Below, piece by piece: positions 1-12,150 of a stretch of 64,000 bases of DNA; the first letter of the stretch is position 1; every line of letters begins with the position of its first letter. The stretch covers positions 50,335,453-50,399,452 of the forward strand of contig CM061233.1 in assembly GCA_030844895.1 (NCBI GenBank), read 5' to 3'. Both the position numbers and the translations under genes were made by a program. The notes under the pieces are model-generated. The model saw only the letters and a list, made by a program, of their open reading frames with translations. It was not told where the DNA came from and did not search any database. The stretch is from Ambrosia x helenae (lineage: Eukaryota; Streptophyta; Magnoliopsida; Asterales; Asteraceae).

Positions 1-1049
1 AACGCTCATCGAGCGAATCAATCAGTTAAGCCTGTTGAGAAAAACGATCAATGTGACAAACCCGTCAAAATTTTCTATCGGATGATTGGATCCGATAAGA
101 TAATTTCTGACGAGGAATATCCAATCAAATTTACCAACTATTCCAAGATTGAGAAAATTTGGCAGGAGAGTACCATTTGGTTCCCTAAGCATGAGTGAAC
201 AAATGATGTACCTCCGGAGGTTTTAGAGAGAATTTATTTGGATATTCCAAAAGAACCAAAGGTTCATGTCACATAATTTATCAAGCCAAAAGAGAAGGCT
301 AATAGTTTTCTTGAGCCGACTTACTCAAAGGACCCAGCTCCTGAGAGTTTAAGACGAAGGTGTGTGGATGACCAATATCCTATCACTTCATATGCAAAGT
401 CGAACACCAAGAATGTGCTTGAAGAGTACAGTGCATGCTTTAAGTGCAGGGAGAGAGGGCATTTACTTGCTCACTGCCCGTACGTGAGGCATAAGAGGCA
501 CGAAGTTGAAGTAAAGCAAAGATATCAAAGTCCACTCGACAATCACTGTTATCCACAATGACGATTTGTCCCTCAATCAACACCATTTTATAATTAGAGT
601 CGTTATTTTCAAAAGATGGATAATCGTCAGATGACATTTGATCGTCGTAGCCGGATAGCAATGGAAAAACCTTTAAAGAAACCAGTGGTGAAAACAACTG
701 TTGAAAAGCAAAAGGTACCATTAAAACCTGCGGTTAACCCAACAGTTGGACCTGTCTCTGTTAAATCAGAGAAGGTAACCAAGAAAGTTTCCTTTAAGAA
801 TGAAGTAAAGAAACCGACTGAGATTCCAAAATCTCAGATCCGGATCTTGAAACGTTCGGAACAATTCTGGTCACCAGTAGGATCTCAAGGTGCTTCACTT
901 CAAAAGTACATGAGAAATCTGAGAGTGAAAACAATTTAATTGATCAGAAAAAGGTCAATTCAAAATCAAATGTTTGTGATAAAGATTCTTTAAAACTGAA
1001 TGTTCAAAGACCCAAGACCAAGCAGGCTTGGGTCCCCCGAAAGAACTAA
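1..1049 (+). pseudogene. gag: gag C-terminal half of element A (zinc knuckle), disrupted
   Basis: The reading frame is open from base 1. A CCHC zinc knuckle, CFKCRERGHLLAHC, is encoded at 436-477; in capsid proteins this binds the element RNA. A basic Lys/Pro/Val-rich tail follows, ending in AWVPRKN and a TAA at 1047-1049. In-frame stops lie at 196-198, 274-276, 559-561 and 595-597. A one-base deletion near 895, visible against copy C, shifts the frame. The gene is therefore broken. It joins pol across a short conserved junction. Confidence 0.8.
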
Positions 1050-1065
1050 TGATTTTACTTGATAT

Positions 1066-4000
1066 GTGCAGGGAGCTTCAGCTGGCCCTATTAGCAGTCT
1101 CTGGATTGTTGACAATGGAGCTTCTGGTCACATGACAGGGGATTTATCGCCGCTGTTCGACATTAGAAACATCAATGGTGGATATGTAGCATTTGCTGAG
1201 AATAAAGGAGGTTACATTACTATGGAGGGTAGTGTGAGTAATGGGATTGTGAGTTTTGAGAAGATATCTTATGTGAAACAGATAGACTATAATCTGCTTA
1301 CTGTTAGTCAAATCTGCGACAAATAGTTTTCTGTATTCTTTGATGACAAATCTTGCTATATACTCAAGCCCGGTTTTGTACTTCCAAAAGAGTGGATAAT
1401 GCTGAAAGCACCGAGAGTGAATAATCTGTACATTCTCGACATGTCAAAGGCAATGACAACCCTGGGGCAAGTAACGTGTTTCCTCTCCAAGGCTACTGAA
1501 AAAGAATCTATTATGTGGCATAGGAGGATGGGACACATTCATCTAAGAAAAATGAACCATCTGGTGAAGAATGGACTTGTCGAAGGCGTTAATGTCAAAC
1601 ATTTCCATCTGAATGACAAGTGTGTGAGTTGCAAGAAGGGAAAGCAGCACAAGCAGTCCCACAAACCATAGAAAGTAAATTTAGTTGAGATGCCACTTGA
1701 ACGTTTGCACATGGACCTATTCGGACCAGTCAAGCGTACAAGTCATGCTGGAGAATTATATTGTCTTGTGGTTACTGATGACTATTCCAGATCTTCGTGG
1801 GTAATGTGTTTGCATCATAAGAGTGACACGTTTAACAATTTGAAGGTTCTATTCACCCGATTAGAAAATGTCTATGGTCTGAAGATCAAAAGAATTCGGA
1901 GTGATAATGGGACGGAGTTCAAAAATGCACAGATGGATGCTCTTTGTGAAGATAAAGGAATTCATCATGAATATAGTGCTCCGTATACCCTTCAATAGAA
2001 CGGTGTCGCAGAACGGAAAAACAGGACTCTAATTGAGGCGGCTAGAACAATGCTTGCGGATTCTAATCTTCCAGTAATGTTCTGGAATGAAGCCATTTAC
2101 GCAGCTTGTTATACACTGAATCGTGTGTTAACAGTGAAGAAGTTTGGCAAAACTTCTTATGAATTGTTGAACAGATGAAGGCCGAACTTAGAGTATCTAG
2201 AACCATTTGGAGCACCGTGTACTATGCTTAATCCATCTGAGAAGTTCGCACCTAAATCTGAAGAAGGATTCTTTGTTGGATATGCAACCCCACTCAAATG
2301 GGTATTCAACAAATGAACTCGTCAGGTAGAGGAGTGGGCTAATGTTGAAGTTCAGCGATATACTCAGAATGTACAGGGTAGCGGTCCAGATTGGATGTTT
2401 GATTACAAAGATTTCTTTGAATCATTCAATCTTGATAGCTTGGTTGAAGAGGCTGTATTAAGATTATATTACGAGTGTGAAAATGCAGTGACTTCACCGT
2501 TGGTGCATCCGATCACTGTAACTCCTCCAACAGCTTCTAATGATGCCAATGCTCCTGCAGCTGAAGAAGAAGTTTTCCAAGAAGCTTCCACAACTCTTAA
2601 TTCATCAGAATCGGAAGATGATGATGATGTCACAAGTGAAGCTATTCTAGATTTTGCTATAGAGACTCCTCCAGCGAACTTAAATCCAAATGTTGCTTCA
2701 TCATCTAATTTGGGTAATGATCTAGATTCAACAGAGAATTTGACTACTCAAACGGGAGTGCAAGTACCTGATCATCCGGAATCTCGGATTCATCGTATTC
2801 ACCCGCTCGAGAAAGTTATTGGTGATCCTGATAGCAGTGTTATGACTAGAGGACAACTTCGGAATGCAAATTCACCAGAAAATCTTGGCGCTCTAGCTTT
2901 ATATGCTAAAATTCAGAAATCCGGTTGTCAGAATGATTGGTCTTTTGCTTGTTATGTTTCACAGGTTGAGCCGCGGACATACAAGGATGCTCTTTTGGAT
3001 GATGCTTGGGTAGAGGCAATACAAGAGGAGTTATTGCAATTTCAGAAACTAGGAGTGTGGACACTAACAGATTTACCTCCAGGAAGGAAAAAGATTGGAA
3101 CCAAATGGGTGTTGAAGTGTAAAAAGGATGACAGAGGCGTAATCGTGAGAAACAAAGCTCGACTGGTTGTATAAGGCTTTCATCAAGTGGAAGGGATCGA
3201 CTACAACAAGATTTATGCACCTGTTGCACATTTAGAAGCTATTCGCATGTTTCTAGCGTTTGCATCATATAAGAAATTCAAGGTGTATCAAATGGACGTT
3301 AAGAGTGCGTTTCTTTACGGTGTGGTCAAGGAAGAAGTTTACGTAGGTCAACCACCAGGCTTTGAGGATCCTATCCACTGGGATAAGTTCTACGTTCTTA
3401 ACAAAGCATTCTATGGGTTGCACCAAGCTCCACGGCAATGGTATGAGGAGCTGAGCACGTATCTTCTATCCAAAGGATTCAAACGAGGTTTGGTAGATTG
3501 CACACTGTTCACAAAACGAACAGGGGATGACTTGCTTCTAGTGCAGATTTATGTTGATGACATTATTTTTGGATCTACTAATGAACTTTTGTGCAGAGAA
3601 TTTGAACAAGTTATGAAGAAAAAGTTCGAAATGAGTGCGATGGGAGAGATGCAGTTTTTCCTAGGCTTGCAGGTGGACCAAAGACCAATGGGGATCTTTA
3701 TTCACCAAACAGAATACATATCTGAAGTCTTGAGTCGGTTCCAGATGGAAGATTCAAAGCCAATGGATACCCCGATACAACCTAATCACGGGATTGGGGT
3801 TGACGCTAAGGGGGAGCTGACTGATCCTTTTACATACAGAGCAATCGTCGAATCTCTGATGTACCTCACCGCATCTAGACCAGACATAATGTTTTCCACA
3901 TGTCTCTATGCACGTTATCAATCGAAGCCAAAACAAAGTCATTTAGCAGCTGTCAAACGAATCCTAAGATATCTGATGGGTTGTCCGTTGAGAGGACTAT

Positions 4001-4491
4001 GGTACCCAAATGATGATAATTTTGACCTAATTGCTTTTAGTGATGCAGATTGGGGTGGTTGTGACAGCAAATCCACAACGGCTGGATGTCAGTTTATGGG
4101 GAACAGGCTCGTGACCTGGCAATGCAAGAAGCAAACTGCAGTCGCCTTATCAACATGTGAAGCAGAATATGTCTCAGCTTCAAGCTGCTGCTCACAAGTT
4201 CTGTGGATTCAACAACAGATGGTTGATTACGGTTTGCAATTTCTTAAAACCCCTATTTATTGTGATAATGAGGTCGCCATTGCATTAACTAAAAACTTGG
4301 TCAATCACTCAAAAGCTAAGCATATCCGGATTAATTACCATTTTATCCGTTATTGTTATGCAAAAGAGTTGACCGATATGGTCAAAATCCACACTGATTA
4401 TCAACGTACAGATCTTTTTACTAAAGCTTTTGATAAATCAAGATTTGAATATCTTTTAAAAGCTAATGGTATAAAAGAAAAACAAGACTGA
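1066..4491 (+). pseudogene. pol: pol of element A: protease, integrase, reverse transcriptase, RNase H; disrupted
   Basis: The protease region reads LWIVDNGASGHMTG near 1099-1140; the catalytic Asp-Ser-Gly has become Asp-Asn-Gly, whereas copy C keeps DSG. The GAG-pre-integrase motif is WHRRMGHIHLRKM near 1515. The integrase core starts at LHMDLFGPVK near 1705 and includes the second-Asp region RSDNGTEF. Reverse transcriptase has KARLVV, QMDVKSAFLYG and the active site YVDDIIFGS near 3550. RNase H has CEAEYVSAS near 4156. The end at 4491 matches copy C. Stops at 1324, 1669, 1996, 2176, 2314 and 3172 break an otherwise co-linear frame. The RT-RNase H half (3187-4491, 434 residues) is fully open. 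There is no convincing pol ATG; the gag-pol junction is described separately. Confidence 0.9.
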
Positions 4492-4573
4492 TCATCACCT
4501 CGGTTTATCACTTTTTAGATTTAGTTTTTACTGTTTTTCAGAAAAATTCAAAAACCCAAAAATATGTTTTTCA

Positions 4574-4585
4574 TTTTAGGGGGAG
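4574..4585 (+). promoter_or_regulatory. Polypurine-tract-like motif after pol (element A)
   Basis: TTTTAGGGGGAG lies 82 bases after the RNase H stop. It resembles a plus-strand priming tract, but no LTR start (TGTT) follows it. The true PPT appears to be at 18002. Copy C has the same motif at 28638 and again at 30301. Confidence 0.5.
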
Positions 4586-5305
4586 TCTATTTTTTAGAAA
4601 AACCAAAAACATTGAAAAATTCAAAAAGCCATAAAAATTAGAAAAATCCAAAATGATTTTGAGGAGAAAAAGAGGAAATGATAGTACATCAGTGAGGATT
4701 TGACACATGCTAAAGAAATGTAATGCAATATGAGGCGTGTGTTTGAGTCTATGTGATGTGCTGGTAGGCTTAGTAAACCTATTAATGTGTGCCTGATACA
4801 TACATATCAAACGAATTGTTATGTGGATGAACTCCTCATGGGCATATGGTCTTGGTACCGTAATTTCGTTTGATAGGGTTTTTATACAAAACTCGGAGGT
4901 TTCGGGTCGTTATGTTATTAGTTATCTGGGGATAGCCTTTCTGATCTTCTGTCGTAAGTTCTTACAGACCTAGATCAGACAGGGTATCTTTATAAAAGAG
5001 CTTTAAGGCCAAATCCTAAAGTTACCAAATTGAGGAACTTTCAATGTATGATGATTATTAAAGATTATCTAACGCATCGTATCCAATCATTGATCAAATC
5101 ATGATTGATATCAGCCCTCAACCTGGTAGAGTGCACATGTTACTTTGTAGCATTGAGTTGCTGACCTGTACACCTTTGTGCCTCATACCTTGTAAATTAC
5201 AGATGAAGAAAGCATAATTACGCGTTACAATGGGTCTTTGTGCAATTATTCCTTGATACGGGAGTATGTCGTGTGTGTGGGAACCACAGATAATTGTGTT
5301 TATAA

Positions 5306-5314
5306 TATAAATAG
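5306..5314 (+). promoter_or_regulatory. TATA-like box inside the pol-ORF3 spacer
   Basis: TATAAATAG lies about 1 kb before the ORF3 ATG and is kept at 29370-29378 in copy C with similar flanks. It could be an internal promoter for ORF3. It could also be chance in AT-rich DNA, or the remnant of an old LTR. Confidence 0.35.
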
Positions 5315-5752
5315 CCGTATCAGTCTAAAGCACAGCACAACAGTCTGCATGTGAGCTTATGTGGACAACAATATCAGCAGTTGCTAGATCACACATTGTC
5401 TTTAGTGATAATATAAATCAAAAGATCAACGGTGTGATCAGATTTCTCAATAACTAATATGATCCTCTTACCGGAAATCACAAAACATTTACTGCTTTAT
5501 ATTTACATTTCTGCATTTTTCATTTTTTTTTTGGGTCAAAAATACAAAAACTCAAAAAGATTTTAGGTGTGTTTTAGCAAAAACTTTCAGAAAATCCAAA
5601 AGATTTTACATTTCTACATTATTTTTGATAACCGATGGTGGTTGATGGTGATTTTCTGAAACTCGATGGACCATTTGAGTTTTGTGATCTTAAAATGAGA
5701 AATGATGAATGTCGGATGCTTAAAGTTAAGAAAAATATTGAACGGGATTCGA

Positions 5753-6255
5753 TGGGTCAAATGTGGAATTTTCCTTTACATTCGAACTTTTTAAACGGTC
5801 GAATGTGAGTGTTCATGTGTCTGGTGCACTTTCGAACCCTGTTTCTACCTTCGAACCTTTCATTGAAAATCATGGGTTTAAACATATCAGATTGAGGAAT
5901 TTGATTAAACTTATCAAACCCTAGATTTTGGGGAAAAACACATAATAATTGAATAATTATCACAATTGATGGATTTAAAAGCTTAATCGGTCAAGTTAGC
6001 AACTAAACAAATGAAAATGACATGTTTATATGGTCAAAATCAAAATCTGTAAATTTGGTAAATGAACAGTCTGTTTCGACCGTTTTAAAAAGGTCGAATG
6101 TGACTTTTTGGTCGAAGGAGACATGTTCAAACGGTCGAACGAGGAACAAAGGTCAAATGTACAAATTTTAAAACAACTTTTTCACATTCGAACCTTATTT
6201 CCACATTCGAACCTTGTTTTTTCCACATTCGAACCCACGTTTGGTCGAAGGTGGA
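5753..6255 (+). repeat. Cluster of GGTCGAATGTG / CACATTCGAACC motifs
   Basis: At least ten copies of a roughly 11-base word occur in both orientations, for example near 5795, 6089, 6112, 6132, 6182, 6203, 6227 and 6242. Opposite orientations could pair as hairpins. The same words recur in copy C (29870-30030 and 30530-30720). GGTCGAA alone recurs in the 3' LTR just before its TATA box. Confidence 0.65.
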
Positions 6256-6312
6256 ATTCCAAAAACCAAAATTTCAATTTTGTACATTTTGTCCGATTCT
6301 AATGAGTTTTCG

Positions 6313-6328
6313 TGTTTTGTTTTTGCAG
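6313..6328 (+). promoter_or_regulatory. Putative 3' splice acceptor directly upstream of ORF3
   Basis: TGTTTTGTTTTTGCAG is a pyrimidine tract ending in CAG, seven bases before the ORF3 ATG at 6336. The same tract and spacing are kept in copy C (ending 30786, ATG 30794). This would suit a spliced subgenomic ORF3 message. No matching donor has been shown. Confidence 0.45.
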
Positions 6329-6335
6329 ATTCTCA

Positions 6336-8221
6336 ATGGCTGAACCTCAAAATACTGATATTCCAGCAGGATCGTCTGAAAAGACTGCCGGAAAGAAACC
6401 TTAGGAAGAGTTACCTTTCGAAGAAGCTCACAATTGCTCTGCGTTTCTTGGAGATGTTAAGAAACATACAGAATTCGCTGGGATTATTGAATTCTTGAAG
6501 CGGAGCAGAGTTGTAGATGCTATTGCCACACCTGCTATTATTTACAAAGACCATCAGAAGAAGTTCTGGAAGAATGCTAGGATGGATTTTTTGGATAATC
6601 AAACGGAAATTATCAGTAATATTCAGGGGGAGATGGAAATTGTGACTGAAAGTGATATTTGTAAAGCTTTCAGACTGAAAGATAAGCCGACTGATCCAAG
6701 ATGCTTATCATGGATAGAACAGAGGAAGTGCTTTCTGAGAGTGAAGTATAATGGACCTATCACAAATGGAGCCCTACACAAAGGTAAACTGTGTCCACAA
6801 TTTAAATACCTGGCTCATGTGATGCTGCATGTTTTTGGTTCAGTTAGTGGAGGCTATGATGCTATGAGGAAGAGTATTAGCTCTTTGATGGTAGCACTAA
6901 TTCTGAACAAGCCGTTTAACGTATCTGGGATGATTCTGGATCACATGCTTGAACCTTTAAAAGGACTAAAGAATAAGAAGTTTCTGCTTTATCCTAGATT
7001 CCTGCAGATGATTTTTGATCAGAAATACAAGAAGTTGAGAAAAGATCCAACACAGATTGTCGTTCAGGATCATATGAGTTTGAGTACGTTGGTGAGAATG
7101 AAGGGTTATAAAGGTGTACCTGAAAACGAAAGACCACCTTTGAAGAATTTGTTTGGACACTTGATTAATCCTTATTATCAAGATCCAGGTGTTGATAAGG
7201 CTAGGAATGCAAATAGTGAATCTGATAATGATGATCCTTTATGTCCTGTCAATCCTGAAGCAAAGATAAAGCGACAAGTAGTTAATGTTGGTGCTAAGAG
7301 TGGTAAAGGAAAAGGTAAGGAAAAGGAAGTTGAAGCACAACCTCCAAAGAAAACATCTCGAAGACAAAAGAGTGTTGCAAAGAAAGGTACTCGATTGGTT
7401 GATGAATAGTCTATAGATTCTGAAGAGACTCAAGAGGATGAGAGATGGGATTCTGCTGATGAGAATGTTAAGACAACCAAGCCCAAGGCCACTGTGGCTA
7501 GTGAATCTGAAAGTCTTAATCAGACTTTAGAAGAACAGAGGTTGAAGAGTCCGATTGTGATGGACGATATTGATATGAGTCTTGGATTGGGTTCTGAAGA
7601 TTTGGTGGATCACCAAAGGCTGGTGAAAAACAAAAGAATCCAATGTACAAGAAGAAATCAAAGGCTGATGAGATTGAAAAGCCTAAGAAGAGGAGAGCTA
7701 AAGAAATTGAAAGTTTAATTGTAGGAAAGAAAGTTCTTGAAGTGTCTAGCTCTAAGTCTCACGTAACATCCCCAATAGCGAAGAAACAGAAAACATCTGC
7801 TGCTGAGAAGAGTTTTGTTCCAACTGATGATTTTAATGATGCTATGGAACGAGTCTTAAACAAGTTCAAGAAAAAGACTCCAGTTGCTGACGCTTCTACT
7901 CCATAGGTTACTGTATCAAGAGATGTTATGAATGCAGTTAACCAGAAGCTTACAAAGATGATGAAGATCATAAACCAGCAACAAGAAGAGATTGATCAGT
8001 TGAGGAAAAATGATTGAAAAATGTTGGACATTGTTGAGTCTTCACACGAGAGTCAGGAAGAGCTGGAAGCAAGTATCAAGTTACTCCAGAATGAGAATAT
8101 GAAGTTAATAAAGCATGAGCAGAGAAATACTAGAAGATTCATTGCTTTAAAACTTGAAAACAAGCAGGTAAAGAAAGATAACAAAGGGCTTAGGAAGCTA
8201 ATTGATGATTTATATGAAAAA
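6336..8221 (+). pseudogene. ORF3 of element A, 5' half (position of the Sirevirus envelope-like gene)
   Basis: The ATG at 6336 is chosen because copy C has it at the same distance from the acceptor-like site. The frame runs through EEAHNCSAFLGDVKKH and a globular region ending near YPRFLQMIF, then Lys/Glu-rich low-complexity and coiled-coil-like stretches. Stops occur at about 6402, 7407, 7904 and 8015, and there is a frameshift near 7640. The position matches the envelope-like gene of Sireviruses, but I see no convincing signal peptide or membrane span, so an envelope role is unproven. I recall related long ORFs from composite-family copia polyproteins. The coding frame continues at 16272 after the gypsy insertion; together the two parts span about 1,200 codons. 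Confidence 0.65.
8217..8221 (+). repeat. Target-site duplication of element D, left copy
   Basis: AAAAA directly precedes the LTR start TGTAACACCC. The matching AAAAA is at 16267-16271. Removing one copy together with D restores a continuous ORF3 reading frame, which confirms the boundary. Confidence 0.9.
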
Positions 8222-10167
8222 TGTAACACCCGAAAATCTAAAATCTAGTTCATCACAATATTAACTTAAAAAGGGAAACGGGTTAAGTAGGGGTATTGAT
8301 AATCACTACTAAATAAAACCCAAGTAGTAGGTTGCTGCCTTGACTAGTGAAACAAAAACTCCAAGGGCCATTTCTGCCAATAGACCAAAGATTATAAGTG
8401 AAAATAATAAAAACAAGAAAACTTGGTGGGTTGGTGATCAGGGGATCGACCAAAACACCACCAAACACACACATAAACACACGCTAAGCTCCTACACCCC
8501 TTTGAAGCTTGAATCTTGCTTGTTAAGAGGTTAATCCAACTGCATGAAGGCTTAATCAACTCAATAAACTCCAGTAAACATCTAGGTATCACTTGTTTTA
8601 TCTAGATTGTTGTTTTATAGCTTCTTTGATGATGAGTAAAATTTTAGGGTTCTTGATTGGAAACAAATTGATAGACTCTAAGGAACCTTATAAGAAAGGG
8701 TACCTTAAAGTCTTGTTAATTCTGCTCTATGTAAATTATCTAACCCTAGAACATGAGATTTTGGGGAAATTAGGATGATATGGGTGGGTGCCCTCAAGGG
8801 TGAAACAACCCCTAATAACCTTGTATAATTACTTGAGGAATTTGAAATTTTGAATTGTTAGACATTAGCAAGACTAGAATAACACCTTGTAATGAAAATA
8901 TGAGGTGGGTAGTAAGTGATTGATTGACCCATTTGGCTAGATTAATTGGTTAAAGATTCATGTATGTTAAGTGTTTGATTAAATGCTCAAATGAAGTTAC
9001 TTGTGTGGAAGTCCATGAAAGTAATGGAATCATTAGTAGGATACGCTAAATTGATGATCAAACCACTAATCGTATTGATAAACACTTGACTACATCTAGG
9101 TGAATCAAGTGGGAGTCTAGAAGTCAAGGGCGAACCGGATACTCACCAAAAAGGAAAGCTTTGAGGTACGTTGGGCTACATTCATTTGTGATATAGATTG
9201 TATAGAATACTTACAAAATGTCATGATGAAACGGATCCGAAAACCGTTTGATGGAATAGTATAATTTACAAATTGCCATGATAAAATGATATGGAGAATA
9301 GCATGTTGATATGAGAACGGATAACATGGATGTATAAATGTTAGGTAGTCCATAAGGACCCGAAACTTGAAACTTAGTTAGATGAAAGCAATCGTGGGCG
9401 CAACTCGTACCGATGTGTATGGAGCCAGTCGACCATGATGAAAACGGTATCCATTGATGACCCAAACGGGTCAAATGGATAAGAAAACAAGCTTGGAAAG
9501 CGATAAAGGGAATAAGACCGAGGCATAAGCAATCCCGTGCGGATTGTAGAGCCCAAGGCATCCCTAAACATTCATAAACCAAGGCGAATACAATCCGAAG
9601 GGGTTGTAGGGGCCGAGGTAGCGAAATTTCGGCCTTAACCAAGTATTAGGCTGTGAAAAAGCAAGAAAACAACATCAGGAATAATCGCGCGGCCGCGCAC
9701 TCCCTTTGCGCGGCCGAGTAAACTTTCTGTAAGTTTTTAGGTGACGCCCGCGCGAAACGGACCGGCCGCGCGCCTGCCCGCGCGAAACGCTTAGCTTGGG
9801 TTTTTCGACCGTTTATCCGATTTTAATGATTTTTAACGCCATCTAACTCTATTTGATGTATGTGTAACAGGTTGGGGATATGACGGACCTCAGGGTGGAA
9901 GATCAAGCAACCAAAACAAACCGAACGTGTTCTTTGGAACTTCTTTTGTAGGAACTAGCCATAACATAGCTTAGTTGAACGAAATCACTTGTTTCCGCTG
10001 TGTCTAAATAAAATTTACTACTTGGTTGTTTGTAAAACTTAACCCCGTCCAGTTTTTGGGTATGAATCATGTTTTGTACTTATGTGGTAATTGGTAACTA
10101 GTGTTCAAATCATGTTTACACCCACTTAAATTCATTAATTATAACAACGTAGGGGTAGGGTCTTACA
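8222..10167 (+). repeat. 5' LTR of element D
   Basis: It is 1,946 bp, from TGTAACACCC to TCTTACA. It contains a GC-rich block (9684-9790) with a NotI-type GCGGCCGC core that stands out from its AT-rich surroundings. Compared with the 3' LTR it keeps a block of about 583 bp (roughly 8820-9405) that the 3' copy lacks. ORFs in it are not credible genes. Confidence 0.92.
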
Positions 10168-10169
10168 AG

Positions 10170-10183
10170 TGGTATTCAGAGCC
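10170..10183 (+). promoter_or_regulatory. Primer-binding site of element D
   Basis: TGGTATTCAGAGCC begins two bases after the 5' LTR. It matches the initiator-Met tRNA complement TGGTATCAGAGC except for one extra T. Confidence 0.75.
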
Positions 10184-10424
10184 AAAGGTTTTCGTTTGGT
10201 TTGAAGCTTGATCAAGAAATCCGGAAAACAATACCCCAACTTGGTAAGCAACAACATAAGTTGAGTTAGATATACAATCCTAACTGTTTGAAACAACTAA
10301 AGCATAATCCGAATCATGAAAAAGTGAATCATAAGACATGCTCATAAGGCATTATATCATATGCACTATGAGACAACAGATAATAACAAAATGTGAATGA
10401 ACTTGCTATATTGCAGTAAACAAA

Positions 10425-12150
10425 ATGTCGGATGAGACTGAACCAGAACCTAACCCCGTTACTTGGGAAGATATAAATGAAAGAATCTCGCAGGAAGTGG
10501 GCAAGGCATTGGAAAAGGGCTTGAAAAAGCTAACTGATGATATCCGTGGGGCTGTTTTGGCCACCATGGATGAAAGGATAATCGAGCTGAAAGAGAGCTT
10601 CTCTCAAGATAAAGAGAAAACAAGAGAAAGGAAGGGTTGTACTTATGTCAAGTTCGTAGCCTGTAAACCACCACTCTACAAAGGGGAGGTAAACCCGATT
10701 GTTTGCCAAAAATGGATCGACGACATTGAAGGGATATTCAAACGAACCCATTGTGACTCTAGTGATCAAGTGGCTTACGCCACGGGTCAACTCCGTGAAA
10801 ATGCAAAGACTTGGTTGGACATGGTCAAGGCGGAAAAAGGTACGAAAAATGTACGGAACATGACTTGGGAAGAATTCAAGGTGCTTTTCCTAAAACACCA
10901 TAGCCCTAGGGCGGTGGTGGGCAAAATCAAGGAGGAGTTTATGAATTTGAGGCAAAAAGGGGAAACTATAGACGTGATTACGGGAATGTTTCTCGACAAG
11001 CTAAAATTTTGCACCGAACTAGTGCAAACTGAAGAACAAAAGATTTATCATTACCATAACATGCTTAGTGGGGAGTATAGAGAATTCCTAGAGCCGTCTA
11101 AGTACGCCACTTTAACCAAACTAGTGGATGCCGCCCGTAATCGGGAAATTTAACTCAAGAGGCAAATTGAAAGGGGGAAAAGAAAGTCGGTTGATGCAAA
11201 TCCAAGCCCCACAAAGAAACAAAGAAAGAATGAAATGCCGGCTAAGGGTAATCCAAAGCAAAACTCAAGTGCAAGCCCGTGTGATCTTTGTCATCGACCC
11301 CACAAAGGGGAATGTTACTTCAAGAACAAGCCATGCCCTAACTGTAACAAACTAGGGCATGTGATCAGAGATTGCCCCACCAAGGCGAATGTGTGCTACA
11401 ATTGTTATCAACCGGGCCATGTGAAAGCGGCATGCCCCGAATTGTTAAAGGGAGCGGAGGCCAAAGCTAAAGCATCAAAGGAGGAACCTCCTAAAGCCCG
11501 GGCGCGATCCTTCCAACTAACTGCGGAAGAAGCCAAGAGTGAACCCAATGTGGTGGCAGGTACCTTTCTTATAAACTTAATACCTGCACATGTGTTATTT
11601 GATATGGGGTCTAACAAATCCTTTATAGCCCACACGTTTGTTCAACACCCGTCGTTTAACTTGTCTAAGCTAACAATACCGGTGGAGGTAGAGGTAGGTA
11701 ACAACGAAAGTTTCGAGGTACGTGACATCTACCGAGGATGCAAAATTACTATAGAGGATGAGGAATTCCCCATTGACTTGTTACCAATGGCGATGAGGGA
11801 ATTCCATGTGGTAGTTGGAATGGATTGGCAATCCCGATACCACGCAAACGTTCGGTGCTACCGTAAGGAGATAGACTTAACGTCTCCAAGCGGAAAGCTA
11901 CTAACAGTTTATGGGGAAAGTGATTCTATACCCATTATATGCTCATTCTTGGAAGCAACCAAGTTGGTGCAACATGGATGTAAAGCATTTTTAGCCTATG
12001 CGACCGACACCTCCGTACCAATCCCCTCTATCCATGACGTCCCGGTGGTGAGAGAGTTTGAGGAAGTATTCCCGGAAGAGTTACCGGGGATACCTCCGGT
12101 CCGAGAAGTAGAGTTTCATATCGAATTAGTTCCGGGGCCAAGCCGGTTGC
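10425..12150 (+). pseudogene. gag: gag and protease of element D
   Basis: The gene starts MSDETEPEPN at 10425, and a retrotransposon gag core (WIDDIEGIFKRTHC to YREFLEPSKYATL) ends at a TAA (11151-11153). The same frame continues with zinc knuckles CPNCNKLGHVIRDC and CYNCYQPGHVKAAC near 11338 and 11395, preceded by a Cys/His cluster CDLCHRPHKGEC. The protease region has HVLFDMGSNKSF near 11590; the expected catalytic Asp-Ser/Thr-Gly reads Asp-Met-Gly, compatible with ACG changing to ATG. A frameshift near 12150 separates this part from RT. Particle formation and proteolysis would both be impaired. Confidence 0.88.

Larger units (their letters stand above)
4492..6335 (+). other. Non-coding spacer between pol and ORF3 of element A
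   Basis: This 1.8 kb interval has no supportable ORF but is conserved in copy C (28555-30793). It holds a polypurine-like tract, a TATA-like box, a cluster of GGTCGAA/TTCGACC motifs and a splice-acceptor-like site just before the ORF3 start, each listed separately. Copy C is longer; element A has lost at least two blocks, one at a TTCGAT microhomology near 5750. Retention of the other blocks suggests a regulatory leader for ORF3, which is inference. Confidence 0.6.

Noticed and set aside
8340..8592. Small ORFs duplicated at 15022-15274
   Set aside because: They lie inside the two LTRs of element D, so the conservation is LTR identity and not coding constraint.
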